A stretch of 64,000 bases of DNA, from assembly GCA_024682835.1 (NCBI GenBank), contig JAIKYU010000027.1, forward strand, positions 1 to 64,000, given 5' to 3'. The translations under genes were made by a program, and so were the position numbers. This stretch comes from Lachnospiraceae bacterium (GTDB taxonomy: Bacteria; Bacillota; Clostridia; Lachnospirales; Lachnospiraceae). Shown one piece after another: positions 46,211-55,042 of the stretch. Position 1 is the stretch's first letter; each line of letters starts with the position of its first letter. The notes beneath the pieces are model-generated. The model made no database searches and was not told the DNA's origin. It was given only the letters and a program-made list of their open reading frames with translations.

Positions 46211-46617
46211 GAATTCAACTCCCCGCAGATCGCTGCCAGCTCCTCTGCCGAGGGACTTGTCGGATTCCAGAGAATATGCTGTCCGTCCTTTTCATACCGC
46301 GGAATCACATGCAGATGAAAATGCATCACCGTCTGACCCGCAGCGGAGCCGTTGTTCTGCACGAGATTGATTCCATCGCAGGACAGCTTTTCCCGCATCC
46401 TCTTCGCGAGCTTTCCGGCAACGGCAATCGCGCCCGCCGCAGTCTCCTCCGGCAGATCAAAGAGATCCTGATAGTGATCCTTCGGAAGAATCAGCGCGTG
46501 CCCTTTCGTTGCTGGTCCGTTGTCGAGAATCGCGCGGAAATGCTCGTCCTCATAGATCGTGTTGGTGGGAATCTCTCCGTTTGCCAGCTTGCAGAAAATA
46601 CAATCCTCTTTTTTCAT
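46207..46617 (-). CDS. HIT family protein
   Basis: MKKEDCIFCKLANGEIPTNTIYEDEHFRAILD...GHALILPKDHYQDL...AAGQTVMHFHLHVIPRY (HxHxH). Confidence 0.95.
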   Translation of the reverse strand: MKKEDCIFCKLANGEIPTNTIYEDEHFRAILDNGPATKGHALILPKDHYQDLFDLPEETAAGAIAVAGKLAKRMREKLSCDGINLVQNNGSAAGQTVMHFHLHVIPRYEKDGQHILWNPTSPSAEELAAICGELNS

Positions 46618-46669
46618 CTGCCCCTCCTTTGTCAAATGCTCCGCCGCAGACGGCGGAAGCCTCAGTCTC

Positions 46670-47686
46670 CTATGCTCCCTGCTGTTCCTTGAAGGTAAAG
46701 ATCTGATCCAGATTGCGAAGCAGGGTAAAGTCTCCCTTCATCTTGATGTTGCCCTCCATGAAGGCACGCTGGAAAGTGATCCGTCCGCCCATGATCTCCC
46801 GAAGCATATCCGCATTCAGCGAGAGTGTCGCGTCCGCCGGATCCGCCGCATTGTTGTCGCAGGCGCATTTCATGCCGTCCACGGCGATGTAGATCGGTTT
46901 TGCCTGCGGCTTGTCCAGAAACTGAATCCTGTACTTTGCCCGGACGCCGGCAACCGGCCGGAAACGGTTTTCAAACTGTGTGAGCAGTTCATCCGGCTCC
47001 TCCGCTTTCTGCTCCTTGTCCATCATGCCGCGGAAAAGATCCGTCAGCTCACTGATGTCCTCCTTCTGCTTGCGCACATAGTTGTCATCCGACACATAAT
47101 GGGCCAGCTGCTCGGATTCCTGCGGCGTCAGATCCGCGCTCCGCGGGATGGAGATCTTCTGCTTGACCGCCTGGTTGCTGGCCGGCAGGCAGGAATACTT
47201 CTGGCTGATGGTACGGTAAATATTTTCCGTGTTCTTTTCGATGAGCTTGCGATATTCGCTGCTGCTCTCAAGAACCTGCGTGTCCGCGATGTAGCCGCAG
47301 ATGCCGCTGCACACCAGGCCGCCCAGGATCTCCCAGGCGCTCTCCAGATTGGTCTTGCCCTCACGTTCGCCGTAGGTGGTCGACATCACAACCGGCGCCA
47401 TATAGAGACTGCTGATTTTCTCCTTGTCACCGTACAGCCAGCAGGCATCCAGAAACTGCATCAGATAGCCGCCGATCCCGTACCACTCCACGGTGCTGGC
47501 CAGGATAATTCCGTCCGCCTGTCTGAGTGTACCGGGAAGAGCCGTGATGTTGTTTTTGTCCTCGTACAGATTAAACTGCTCCACCTGCACATTCAGTTCC
47601 TTGAGCACGCCGGTGATCACCGACAGCACCGACAGGGTCGGATCATCGATCATCCCGCGGCCGCCGTAATAGATATTGATCTTCAC
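46670..47686 (-). CDS. flavodoxin/NADPH-dependent FMN reductase-like protein with C-terminal SCP2-like domain
   Basis: MKINIYYGGRGMIDDPTLSVLS...ADGIILASTVEWYGIGGYLMQFLD; C-terminus ADATLSLNADMLREIMGGRITFQRAFMEGNIKMKGDFTLLRNLDQIF resembles SCP2. Confidence 0.7.
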   Translation of the reverse strand: MKINIYYGGRGMIDDPTLSVLSVITGVLKELNVQVEQFNLYEDKNNITALPGTLRQADGIILASTVEWYGIGGYLMQFLDACWLYGDKEKISSLYMAPVVMSTTYGEREGKTNLESAWEILGGLVCSGICGYIADTQVLESSSEYRKLIEKNTENIYRTISQKYSCLPASNQAVKQKISIPRSADLTPQESEQLAHYVSDDNYVRKQKEDISELTDLFRGMMDKEQKAEEPDELLTQFENRFRPVAGVRAKYRIQFLDKPQAKPIYIAVDGMKCACDNNAADPADATLSLNADMLREIMGGRITFQRAFMEGNIKMKGDFTLLRNLDQIFTFKEQQGA

Positions 47687-47710
47687 GTCAACCCTCCTGA
47701 GATATAACAG

Positions 47711-47747
47711 TTTTGACCAGTATCATTGTATGATGTTAAGGTCAAAA
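47711..47747. promoter_or_regulatory. dyad-symmetric operator-like sequence upstream of the FMN reductase gene
   Basis: TTTTGACC ... GGTCAAAA with nested ATCAT-TGT-ATGAT; 25 bp upstream of ATG 47686. Confidence 0.6.
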
Positions 47748-47755
47748 GTCAATTT

Positions 47756-48068
47756 ACATCATATGATGTCCACGGATTGCTCCGTTGCTTCGCAAAGCTT
47801 CGCTTCGCTACGCATACACTCACACTAAGCTCATGCTGCGCATTCGCTAAGTGTTCGTAGTATCCCGCATCTCCGCTCCGCTTCGGTCGGCACAGATCCG
47901 AGATCCACTGGATCTCGTGCGCCCTCCGACCATTCGCAATCCGCTGCGATGCCCATAATACGGGCATCTTGCTACTTGCTCATGTTCGGGCGGGTCCCAA
48001 GCTCATGCGTCGCTTCATGCAAGCATGAGCGCCGCACGAGCTTATGACCCTGACATCATTGTATCATG
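47756..48068. repeat. structured intergenic element with multiple perfect hairpins and short terminal inverted repeats
   Basis: Terminal ATGATGTC (47762-47769 plus adjacent C) and GACATCAT (48052-48059); hairpins CGAGATCC/GGATCTCG, GATGCCC/GGGCATC, GCTCATGC/GCATGAGC, GGTCGG/CCGACC. Confidence 0.7.
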
Positions 48069-49998
48069 AACGGGACAAGGGATCAAAGCAAATCCCCTCC
48101 CGGAGGGAATCCCCAAGCAGGCGGATGCCGGCGCGGTGATCGCCGCCCGGAAAACCGTCGTAGCCCGTGCGGTCTCCCTCTGCAGGATAATAGAACACTG
48201 TACCGTCCACCTCATAGGGAACCACCTCAAAACGTTCGTACTCCTGCTGGCCGAAAAGATACGGCACGCGCATCACCGACGTGTCGGCCGCCACAAGGCG
48301 GACACCCTTATACAGAAGAAAAACGGCAAGAAAAACCGAACACCACACGGCAATCCTCTGAACACCGGCATCCGAAAGTCGATGCATAAGAAGAAGCAGC
48401 AGTCTGCCGCCCATCAACAGCGGCGGTGTCCAGACGAAGAAAAACCCGAAGCGAAGGAGCGGCGCCTGCAGAAACCAGAAGAAAAAAGAGATCAGCAACG
48501 CTCCCTCAAGGAACAGGAAATCCCGGCTGTTTTGCAGATCATACCGGCTGATTCTCTGAATCTTCGCGCCCCGCTTTGCGTCCCGCACGGGCCGTCCTCC
48601 CGGCCGACCGTCTCTTCGACCTGCCGGCACCAACGCAAAAACAAGAATACAGATCACATAACCAGCGGCGGAGCAGAGATCGGCGACGATCAACGCGCGG
48701 GATACAAACGACTGCGAGGCCAGCCATGACGGAAACCACTGTCCGAACGCGGTCTGCAGCGTTCCGCGGGCATATGCCCGGATACCCGCCGCATCGCCCT
48801 CCGCCAGATCATGAGGCACCTGCCAGGGCACCTGCCAGAATCCCCCCGCAAGGGAAGGGTACAACGGCCAGCCTGAAATCAGGAAATTGCGCAGCATATA
48901 GGGCGCGACAATCAGCAGAACCATGGCGGCAAACGCACCGGTCACGGCAAAGGCTCGACGGAGGAAAGGTTTTTTTCGGACTCCGCGGAAGGCATGCTTC
49001 CCCTGTCCCGCCCGCCTCGCCGCTTCGCGGAAGATCATCACGATCGGGCGGATACACAGAACCAGGAGACCCCCGGCCGAAAGCTTGACGGTCACCGCAT
49101 AGCACACCCCGACGGCCAGAAGCGCATAAGGGAGAAAATGCCGCTCATGGGACACGTCCAGATCCGTCCACAGGATCAGCACACAAAACAGAAAACAGTT
49201 CAGGAAATAATCCGGAGCCGGACTCACCATTTCCCGGTAGATTCCGAAAAGATACCACAGTCCCGCAAAACGTATGAAGTCAGTAAGCACAGGCCGGCCG
49301 CGTCTCAGGATGTGTATGATATCCAGGCAGGCGAAGGAAAGAAGCAGTGCAAAATACCCCGCGCCGGCATGCACAGGCGCTCCCTTCAGAAAAGAAAAAC
49401 TGTACAGCGCCGAAAAAGCAAACGACGCGCTGTTGTAGCCCAGCCGCGAATGAAGGTTGGCAATCCCGGGGACCGTGCCGAATTCCTCTATCCACCGGAT
49501 ACTCTGTGCGTGGTACAGTCCCGTGTCGTAGTGCATGACGCCATGGGATGCCCCGTATGCAATCCAGAGGACAAGCAGCGCATAGATCAGCCAGATCCGG
49601 CGTGACAGCAGGTATCCGTCCGGCATGCGACCCCGCACCTCCTGCAGACCGGAAAAACCCGCCCGAACCAGCAGGCGATGAAAAAGCTCGGTCCGGTAAT
49701 GATAAACAATCAGGATACAGATCAGCACCAGCAACAACTGGGCTGCCGCGCCGACCGGCGCAAACAGACTGAAGATTTCCGCATAAACCGTCGCGCACAC
49801 CACGCCGGCCAGCAGATAGGAAAGACGGTGTCTGATTCGGTACGGTGCCGCATCCGTCCTGTCCGGGCGGATACCCTGAGCGGGAATTCTGAGAACCGCC
49901 GCAAACAGCTTTCCTGCGGTCAGGGAGGAGAGAACGCCGAATCCCAGAATCCACGTGGTCACGCCCATATACAGGATGACAAGAAGCACCTGCAGCAT
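48064..49998 (-). CDS. large polytopic membrane protein (LIC_10190-like; possible GT-C-type)
   Basis: 644 aa with many TM helices; ASHGVMHYDTGLYHAQSIRWIEEFGTVPGIANLHSRLGYNSASFAFSAL. Confidence 0.65.
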   Translation of the reverse strand: MLQVLLVILYMGVTTWILGFGVLSSLTAGKLFAAVLRIPAQGIRPDRTDAAPYRIRHRLSYLLAGVVCATVYAEIFSLFAPVGAAAQLLLVLICILIVYHYRTELFHRLLVRAGFSGLQEVRGRMPDGYLLSRRIWLIYALLVLWIAYGASHGVMHYDTGLYHAQSIRWIEEFGTVPGIANLHSRLGYNSASFAFSALYSFSFLKGAPVHAGAGYFALLLSFACLDIIHILRRGRPVLTDFIRFAGLWYLFGIYREMVSPAPDYFLNCFLFCVLILWTDLDVSHERHFLPYALLAVGVCYAVTVKLSAGGLLVLCIRPIVMIFREAARRAGQGKHAFRGVRKKPFLRRAFAVTGAFAAMVLLIVAPYMLRNFLISGWPLYPSLAGGFWQVPWQVPHDLAEGDAAGIRAYARGTLQTAFGQWFPSWLASQSFVSRALIVADLCSAAGYVICILVFALVPAGRRDGRPGGRPVRDAKRGAKIQRISRYDLQNSRDFLFLEGALLISFFFWFLQAPLLRFGFFFVWTPPLLMGGRLLLLLMHRLSDAGVQRIAVWCSVFLAVFLLYKGVRLVAADTSVMRVPYLFGQQEYERFEVVPYEVDGTVFYYPAEGDRTGYDGFPGGDHRAGIRLLGDSLREGICFDPLSRS

Positions 49999-50010
49999 GG
50001 GTTACTCCCG

Positions 50011-50889
50011 TCAGCCGGCGGTCACTCCGCTCTCCAGATACCTGACAATCGCGTCATGCCAGTCGCACATGGCAAATCCGCCGGTCAGGCGAAACATCAT
50101 CTTTTCCAGGTGGGAAAAATGCGGACGCGGCGCTGCCGCCGGATTGCGCGCGGCATACTCTTCGCTGGATAACCGCTCGATTTCCACCTTTCTTCCGGCG
50201 AGTCGGAAAATCTCTTCGGCAAAATCCGCCCAGGAGCAGACACCCTCGCAGGTTGCATGAAAGAGCCCGTAATTATCGGTACCGAGCAGGTAATCGATCG
50301 CCCGTGCCAGCTCCTGTGCACTGGTCGGATTGCCGATCTGATCATCCACGATCCCCAGCTGATCGTGTGATTCCGCGAGGCGCAGCATCGTGCGCACAAA
50401 ATTTTTGCCCTCGCCGTAGAGCCAGGCAGTGCGCAGAATAAAATGCGCCCGTGAGAACTCTTTGACAAAGTTTTCTCCCGCCAGCTTTGTTTTGCCGTAG
50501 ATGGAGATCGGTCCCGGCGCATCAAACTCGGTATAGGGGGTCTGCTTATCTCCGGCAAAAACGTAATCCGTTGAGATGTGCACCAGCTTAGCGCCCGTCT
50601 CCTCCGCCGCGATCGCCAGATTCCTCGCTCCGATCGCGTTGATCCGATAGCTGTTATCGACGTCGGTCTCCTGCGCGTCCACTGCCGTATATGCCGCACA
50701 GTTGATAATCGCGTAAGGCTTTTCCTCCTTCGCAAAGGAAGTGACCGCATCGATATCCGTGATGTCCAGTCTTCGGATTTCGTCGTCCGCCGCCACGTCC
50801 GTCCGGATCAGATCATACCGGCCATCCAGCTGCCTCTTCACCGCACGCCCCAGCTGACCGCCGGAGCCCGTCACGATCAGCTTTCTCAT
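50011..50889 (-). CDS. rfbD: dTDP-4-dehydrorhamnose reductase
   Basis: LIVTGSGGQLGRAVKRQL...VINCAAYTAVDAQETD...NLAIAAEETGAKLVHISTDYVFAGDKQTPYTEFDAPGPISIYGKTKLAGE. Confidence 0.92.
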   Translation of the reverse strand: MRKLIVTGSGGQLGRAVKRQLDGRYDLIRTDVAADDEIRRLDITDIDAVTSFAKEEKPYAIINCAAYTAVDAQETDVDNSYRINAIGARNLAIAAEETGAKLVHISTDYVFAGDKQTPYTEFDAPGPISIYGKTKLAGENFVKEFSRAHFILRTAWLYGEGKNFVRTMLRLAESHDQLGIVDDQIGNPTSAQELARAIDYLLGTDNYGLFHATCEGVCSWADFAEEIFRLAGRKVEIERLSSEEYAARNPAAAPRPHFSHLEKMMFRLTGGFAMCDWHDAIVRYLESGVTAG

Positions 50890-52088
50890 TTAAGCTTCAT
50901 TTCCTTTCCGTCCGCTGTGAACGATCCGTCCTCCTTGGCAACGAAGATCATCGTTCTTCCGGTGTTGAAAAGCACTTCCTCGCCATTATCATCGTAATAA
51001 CGGGTCGGCTCATAGTCATTTGTCTTTTTCCAGTTGATGTGGATCATCTTTCCTTCCGTGATGAAGTATCCTCCCCGGGTCGTGTCGTGCATTTTGAACG
51101 CAAGATAACCCTTGGCATCACGCTTTTCATAGTAGGTGCTCTGTACAACGATATTTTTGAAGCTCAGCTGATTGCCGCTTTCCGCATCCACCTGCTTGTT
51201 GCCGTAGAGCGTCTTGTAGTAGAGCCCGTCGTCCGCGTTGTAGGTCAGCGCGGATTTTGTTGCGGGATAACTCCCTGCCATATTGATCTCTTTTGCGTCC
51301 ATCACCTCGGCGCCATACTGCTCCAGCGTATTGGGTTCCTTCACCGGTGCAAACTGGAAATGCTTTTCTCCGATATAGGTGGACTTGTGGTTTGCCTGAT
51401 ACTTGAGCTTATCCATGGCCGATTGAATGTGCTCGCCATCGGTGAAAGCCGTATGCTCACTGGTAGAACCCGCCGGAACCCGGAAAAATGCGCCGCCATC
51501 GGATCCCATTTTGCCACCGACGCCGTTGATGTTATCGATGTCATCCCGGGTGCTGCGGTTAAGAAGGCCGCCGTTTTCATAAAGATACAGCTCCGGTCCG
51601 CCGTAGTGAATGATGATCGGATCATACTCCAGTGCCGCATAGATAAAGTAATCGCGGATGGAGCGGATATTTCCGATCCGATCCAGGTTTTCCCAGTCTT
51701 CGACGATTCCCATCTGCCGGCTCATATCCCCCTCTTCCATGATCTCATAAAAGACCGAGACGTGATCCAGTCCGTACTGCGGCTGCGCCTGCTTGTTGAT
51801 CGGATACATGACGGCGAGCGGACGCTTTACATTCTGATCCTCATTCACCCACTCATTGGTAAAGAAGTCGCGCACCATGCCCTCGGCCGGCGGCAGGTCC
51901 GGATCCTCCTCCTCTTCGACCTCAGGAACTTCCTCCTCCACAGGGGCTTCCACCGGTGTCTCCACCGGCGTCTCCACCTTTTCGAACTGCACGCCGACGT
52001 GCTTGGACTCCTCTTCCTTTTCTGCTCCGCAGCCGGCAAGCACGGCCGTCATCAGCAGACCCAGTCCCAAAATCCGTAGTTTCTTCAT
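50886..52088 (-). CDS. DUF3048 (YerB-like) lipoprotein
   Basis: Lipobox LAGC after signal MKKLRILGLGLLMTAV; RPLAVMYPINKQAQPQYGLDHVSVFYEIMEEGDMSRQMGIVEDW...RIGNIRSIRDYFIYAA. Confidence 0.88.
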   Translation of the reverse strand: MKKLRILGLGLLMTAVLAGCGAEKEEESKHVGVQFEKVETPVETPVEAPVEEEVPEVEEEEDPDLPPAEGMVRDFFTNEWVNEDQNVKRPLAVMYPINKQAQPQYGLDHVSVFYEIMEEGDMSRQMGIVEDWENLDRIGNIRSIRDYFIYAALEYDPIIIHYGGPELYLYENGGLLNRSTRDDIDNINGVGGKMGSDGGAFFRVPAGSTSEHTAFTDGEHIQSAMDKLKYQANHKSTYIGEKHFQFAPVKEPNTLEQYGAEVMDAKEINMAGSYPATKSALTYNADDGLYYKTLYGNKQVDAESGNQLSFKNIVVQSTYYEKRDAKGYLAFKMHDTTRGGYFITEGKMIHINWKKTNDYEPTRYYDDNGEEVLFNTGRTMIFVAKEDGSFTADGKEMKLK

Positions 52089-52114
52089 TTTCTTCTCTTC
52101 CTCCTCTGGTTTTT

Positions 52115-52378
52115 CTATTCCCCCAGGCCGCTCTCGATCGCTTTAACCATCGCCTCGAGCGCCTGATTCTCATCCGGACCTTCACAGTGGAGCGTGATTT
52201 CGTCTCCGCTGGCTATTGCGGATCCGAGCACACTTAATATACTCTTTGCGTTGGCGCTTCCGCCCGAATACGCAAACGTAATCACGGACCGGAATTGCAT
52301 CGCCGTGTTACAGAGAACGCCGGCAGGTGCAAGATCCAGTCCTGTCAAATTCTGTATCGTTACCTTCTGTTCAACCAA
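52115..52378 (-). CDS. HPr-fold phosphocarrier-like protein, Crh-like (His15 replaced by Asp, Ser46 kept)
   Basis: MVEQKVTIQNLTGLDLAPAGVLCNTA...GGSANAKSILSVLGSAIASGDEITLHCEGPDENQALEAM; 87 aa, aligns to HPr with D15 and S46. Confidence 0.88.
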   Translation of the reverse strand: MVEQKVTIQNLTGLDLAPAGVLCNTAMQFRSVITFAYSGGSANAKSILSVLGSAIASGDEITLHCEGPDENQALEAMVKAIESGLGE

Positions 52379-52379
52379 T

Positions 52380-53729
52380 TCAGATCACCGTTTCTTCTAT
52401 GAGTCTGGCGAGCTTTTCCGCCTCGGCGTTGATTTCCTTCTGGTCTCTGCCCTCGATCATCACGCGAACCAGGGGTTCCGTCCCGGAAGGACGGATCAGC
52501 ACACGACCTGAGCCTGCGAATTTCTTCTCCAGCGCCTCGATCGCCTGACACACCTCCGGATACTCCATATAGGCATCCTTCTTGTGCGTCGGCACTCTGG
52601 CATTGCACAGGGCCTGCGGCATGACCTCCATCACCTGTGCCAGCTCCGAAAGCGGCTTTCCGGTATCAACCATCACCTGCAGCAGATGCAGCGCAGACAG
52701 CAGTCCGTCCCCGGTTGTATTCTCATCGAGGAAAATGATGTGCCCGGACTGTTCTCCGCCGAGATTGGCGCCGATCTCCTTCATGCGTTCCAGAACGTAG
52801 CGGTCGCCGACCCGGGTCTGTTCAATGTGGATTCCTTCCCGCTCGCCCATCTGAAAAAAGCCAAGGTTGCTCATCACCGTTGCAACAATCGTGTCGTTTT
52901 TCAGCTCTCCCCGTTTTTTCAGATAAGAGCCAACGATTGCCATATACTGGTCCCCGTCAATGATGCGTCCCTTTTCATCGACAGCCAGAAGCCGGTCCGC
53001 ATCTCCGTCAAACGCAAGCCCCACATTGGCCTTTTCAAAAACGACCCTCGCCTGCAATTCACTCATGTGGGTCGATCCGCAGTTTGCATTGATGTTGGTG
53101 CCGTCCGGGCTCACATGAATCGGTATGACCTCCGCGCCCAGCTGCTTCAGACACTCCACTGAGGTGTAGAACGATGCACCCTCCGCGCAGTCCACCACGA
53201 TCCTGAGGCCGGTCAGATCTACATCCACCGCGTTGCGGTCATGAATGATGTATTCCTCCCGAGCATCCGTCCGGTAACGGATCCGGCCGACGCCCTGCCC
53301 GATCGGCATCCGGACGCCTTTCAATCCGTTTCTGATCAGCGCTTCAATCTCATCCTCGAGCGCATCCGACAGCTTATAGCCCTGTCCGTCAAAGAACTTG
53401 ATCCCGTTGAACTCCATCGGATTGTGCGAGGCGGAAATGACCACGCCGGCATCCACCTTATACCGCCTGGCAAGATAGGCGATGGCAGGTGTCGGCAGCA
53501 CCCCCACAAACACGGCATTGGCACCGACGCTGCAGGCGCCGGCCATCAGTGCATTAGCCAGCATATCGCCCGATTGCCGTGTGTCACATCCCACCATAAT
53601 GGTCGGCTGATGTCTGGTTTCCCTCGACAGAATATAGGCGCCTGCCTGTCCGAGCTGCATCGCAAGCAGCGGTGTCAGTTCATCGTTTGCGACGCCCCTG
53701 ACGCCGTCTGTTCCAAATAATCTGGCCAT
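52380..53729 (-). CDS. glmM: phosphoglucosamine mutase
   Basis: MARLFGTDGVRGVANDELTP...DAGVVISASHNPMEFNGIKFFDGQGYKL...AFDGDADRLLAVDEKG...RVLIRPSGTEPLVRVMIEG. Confidence 0.97.
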   Translation of the reverse strand: MARLFGTDGVRGVANDELTPLLAMQLGQAGAYILSRETRHQPTIMVGCDTRQSGDMLANALMAGACSVGANAVFVGVLPTPAIAYLARRYKVDAGVVISASHNPMEFNGIKFFDGQGYKLSDALEDEIEALIRNGLKGVRMPIGQGVGRIRYRTDAREEYIIHDRNAVDVDLTGLRIVVDCAEGASFYTSVECLKQLGAEVIPIHVSPDGTNINANCGSTHMSELQARVVFEKANVGLAFDGDADRLLAVDEKGRIIDGDQYMAIVGSYLKKRGELKNDTIVATVMSNLGFFQMGEREGIHIEQTRVGDRYVLERMKEIGANLGGEQSGHIIFLDENTTGDGLLSALHLLQVMVDTGKPLSELAQVMEVMPQALCNARVPTHKKDAYMEYPEVCQAIEALEKKFAGSGRVLIRPSGTEPLVRVMIEGRDQKEINAEAEKLARLIEETVI

Positions 53730-53731
53730 AA

Positions 53732-55042
53732 CTACTCTTCCTCTTCCAGATAAACGATCACCTTGTCGCTCTCCGACTGGTAAATATCCTGCGGCAGCGT
53801 CCATTTCACCGGTAAAGTATAAGACCCCGCCTGCGGTTTTTCAACCCCGAGCCGTTCCGTCAGCTCGTTCAGATCAATCACACCGGTGATATCGGCAACC
53901 GTAAGCGCCTTTACCTTATCCTGAAGTCCCTGTATGCTCGTATGAATCACGCCGTCACCGATTCCGTCATCATCCTCGTCGGGCGTCTGTATGACCGCAC
54001 GCATGCCTTCAGGAACGTGTTCCACGGTGATATGCGTGGCCGGAATATCCATCTGGCGGGCAACGGCACGTACAATCCCGACCTTGACGGAAACCTGACC
54101 GCTGAAATCACTGTCTCCGAGGCTCACGCCGATGGGAAGCATGGAGCGGATGTTGACGCTTGTCGTCAGATCACCGGTCAGTCCGGTGACGTCAAAGGTT
54201 CCGTCTGCAATGGTCAATTCCTCCAGATTCTGGAGACTGGTGCCTTTTCCTGCCAGCAGCACCGTGTCCGGTACGACCTCCATATCGCCGTTGAGAAGGT
54301 AACCCTCCCCGGGGGTGCCCGTGACGACGACATGGATCGGCACACGTCTGGTCTTCAGGATGGAAATGGTCACACGCACATCGTCGATATTCTTGCGGAT
54401 GGAAGGAAGACTGATCCGCTCGCCGTCCGCGTCATACAGATCGATCTCCGCGTCCGTATCGATATCCGTGGTAAAGCCCGTCACGTCCACGCTGACATTT
54501 GCCGTCTCCACACGGTCAATGGCCGACTCCGGGCCTGTGATACGCAGCACGTTCTGTTCGGTCGTAATCTGCCCGATGACATATCCCTCTTCCAGCGCGC
54601 CCAGCGGAATCGCCGAGAGCGCCAGCGTCTTGGTCTTGCTTTCCTCGATGGACAGCCGCACCGTATCGATGGAGGGCGTGATGGACTCGATCTGGTTGGC
54701 GTATTTATTGGTCGTCACATTGATCGTCAACGTGTCCAGACTGGACAGGTTGCTCATGTCCGCCGTCGCAACCACATTTTCACGGGTGAAGGTGTCCGCA
54801 ATGGATCGCGGCGCCGTGATCTTGACGGACGGGATCACATCCGTGCCGTCAAGCACCTCATACACCATGCCCTGGCTGGTGATCAGACTGGTGTTGCGGA
54901 TATTGACCTGAATATTGCTGTAGGTCACCGTGATCGTCGGGTCATCCAGATTGGTGACCAGAAACCAGAGTGCCGCCGCAAACAAAAGCGAGAGAAGCTT
55001 CAGGCCGATATTCTGGGTGATCAGTCTCTTCAGAAAGCTCAT
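53732..55042 (-). CDS. cdaR: CdaR (YbbR-domain regulator of CdaA)
   Basis: N-terminal TM ITQNIGLKLLSLLFAAALWFLVTNLDDP; repeated YbbR-like domains; between cdaA and glmM. Confidence 0.92.
   Translation of the reverse strand: MSFLKRLITQNIGLKLLSLLFAAALWFLVTNLDDPTITVTYSNIQVNIRNTSLITSQGMVYEVLDGTDVIPSVKITAPRSIADTFTRENVVATADMSNLSSLDTLTINVTTNKYANQIESITPSIDTVRLSIEESKTKTLALSAIPLGALEEGYVIGQITTEQNVLRITGPESAIDRVETANVSVDVTGFTTDIDTDAEIDLYDADGERISLPSIRKNIDDVRVTISILKTRRVPIHVVVTGTPGEGYLLNGDMEVVPDTVLLAGKGTSLQNLEELTIADGTFDVTGLTGDLTTSVNIRSMLPIGVSLGDSDFSGQVSVKVGIVRAVARQMDIPATHITVEHVPEGMRAVIQTPDEDDDGIGDGVIHTSIQGLQDKVKALTVADITGVIDLNELTERLGVEKPQAGSYTLPVKWTLPQDIYQSESDKVIVYLEEEE

Noticed and set aside
47749-47967. 72-aa minus-strand ORF
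   Set aside because: Lies entirely inside the multi-hairpin element; more likely fortuitous coding in a structured repeat than a real gene.
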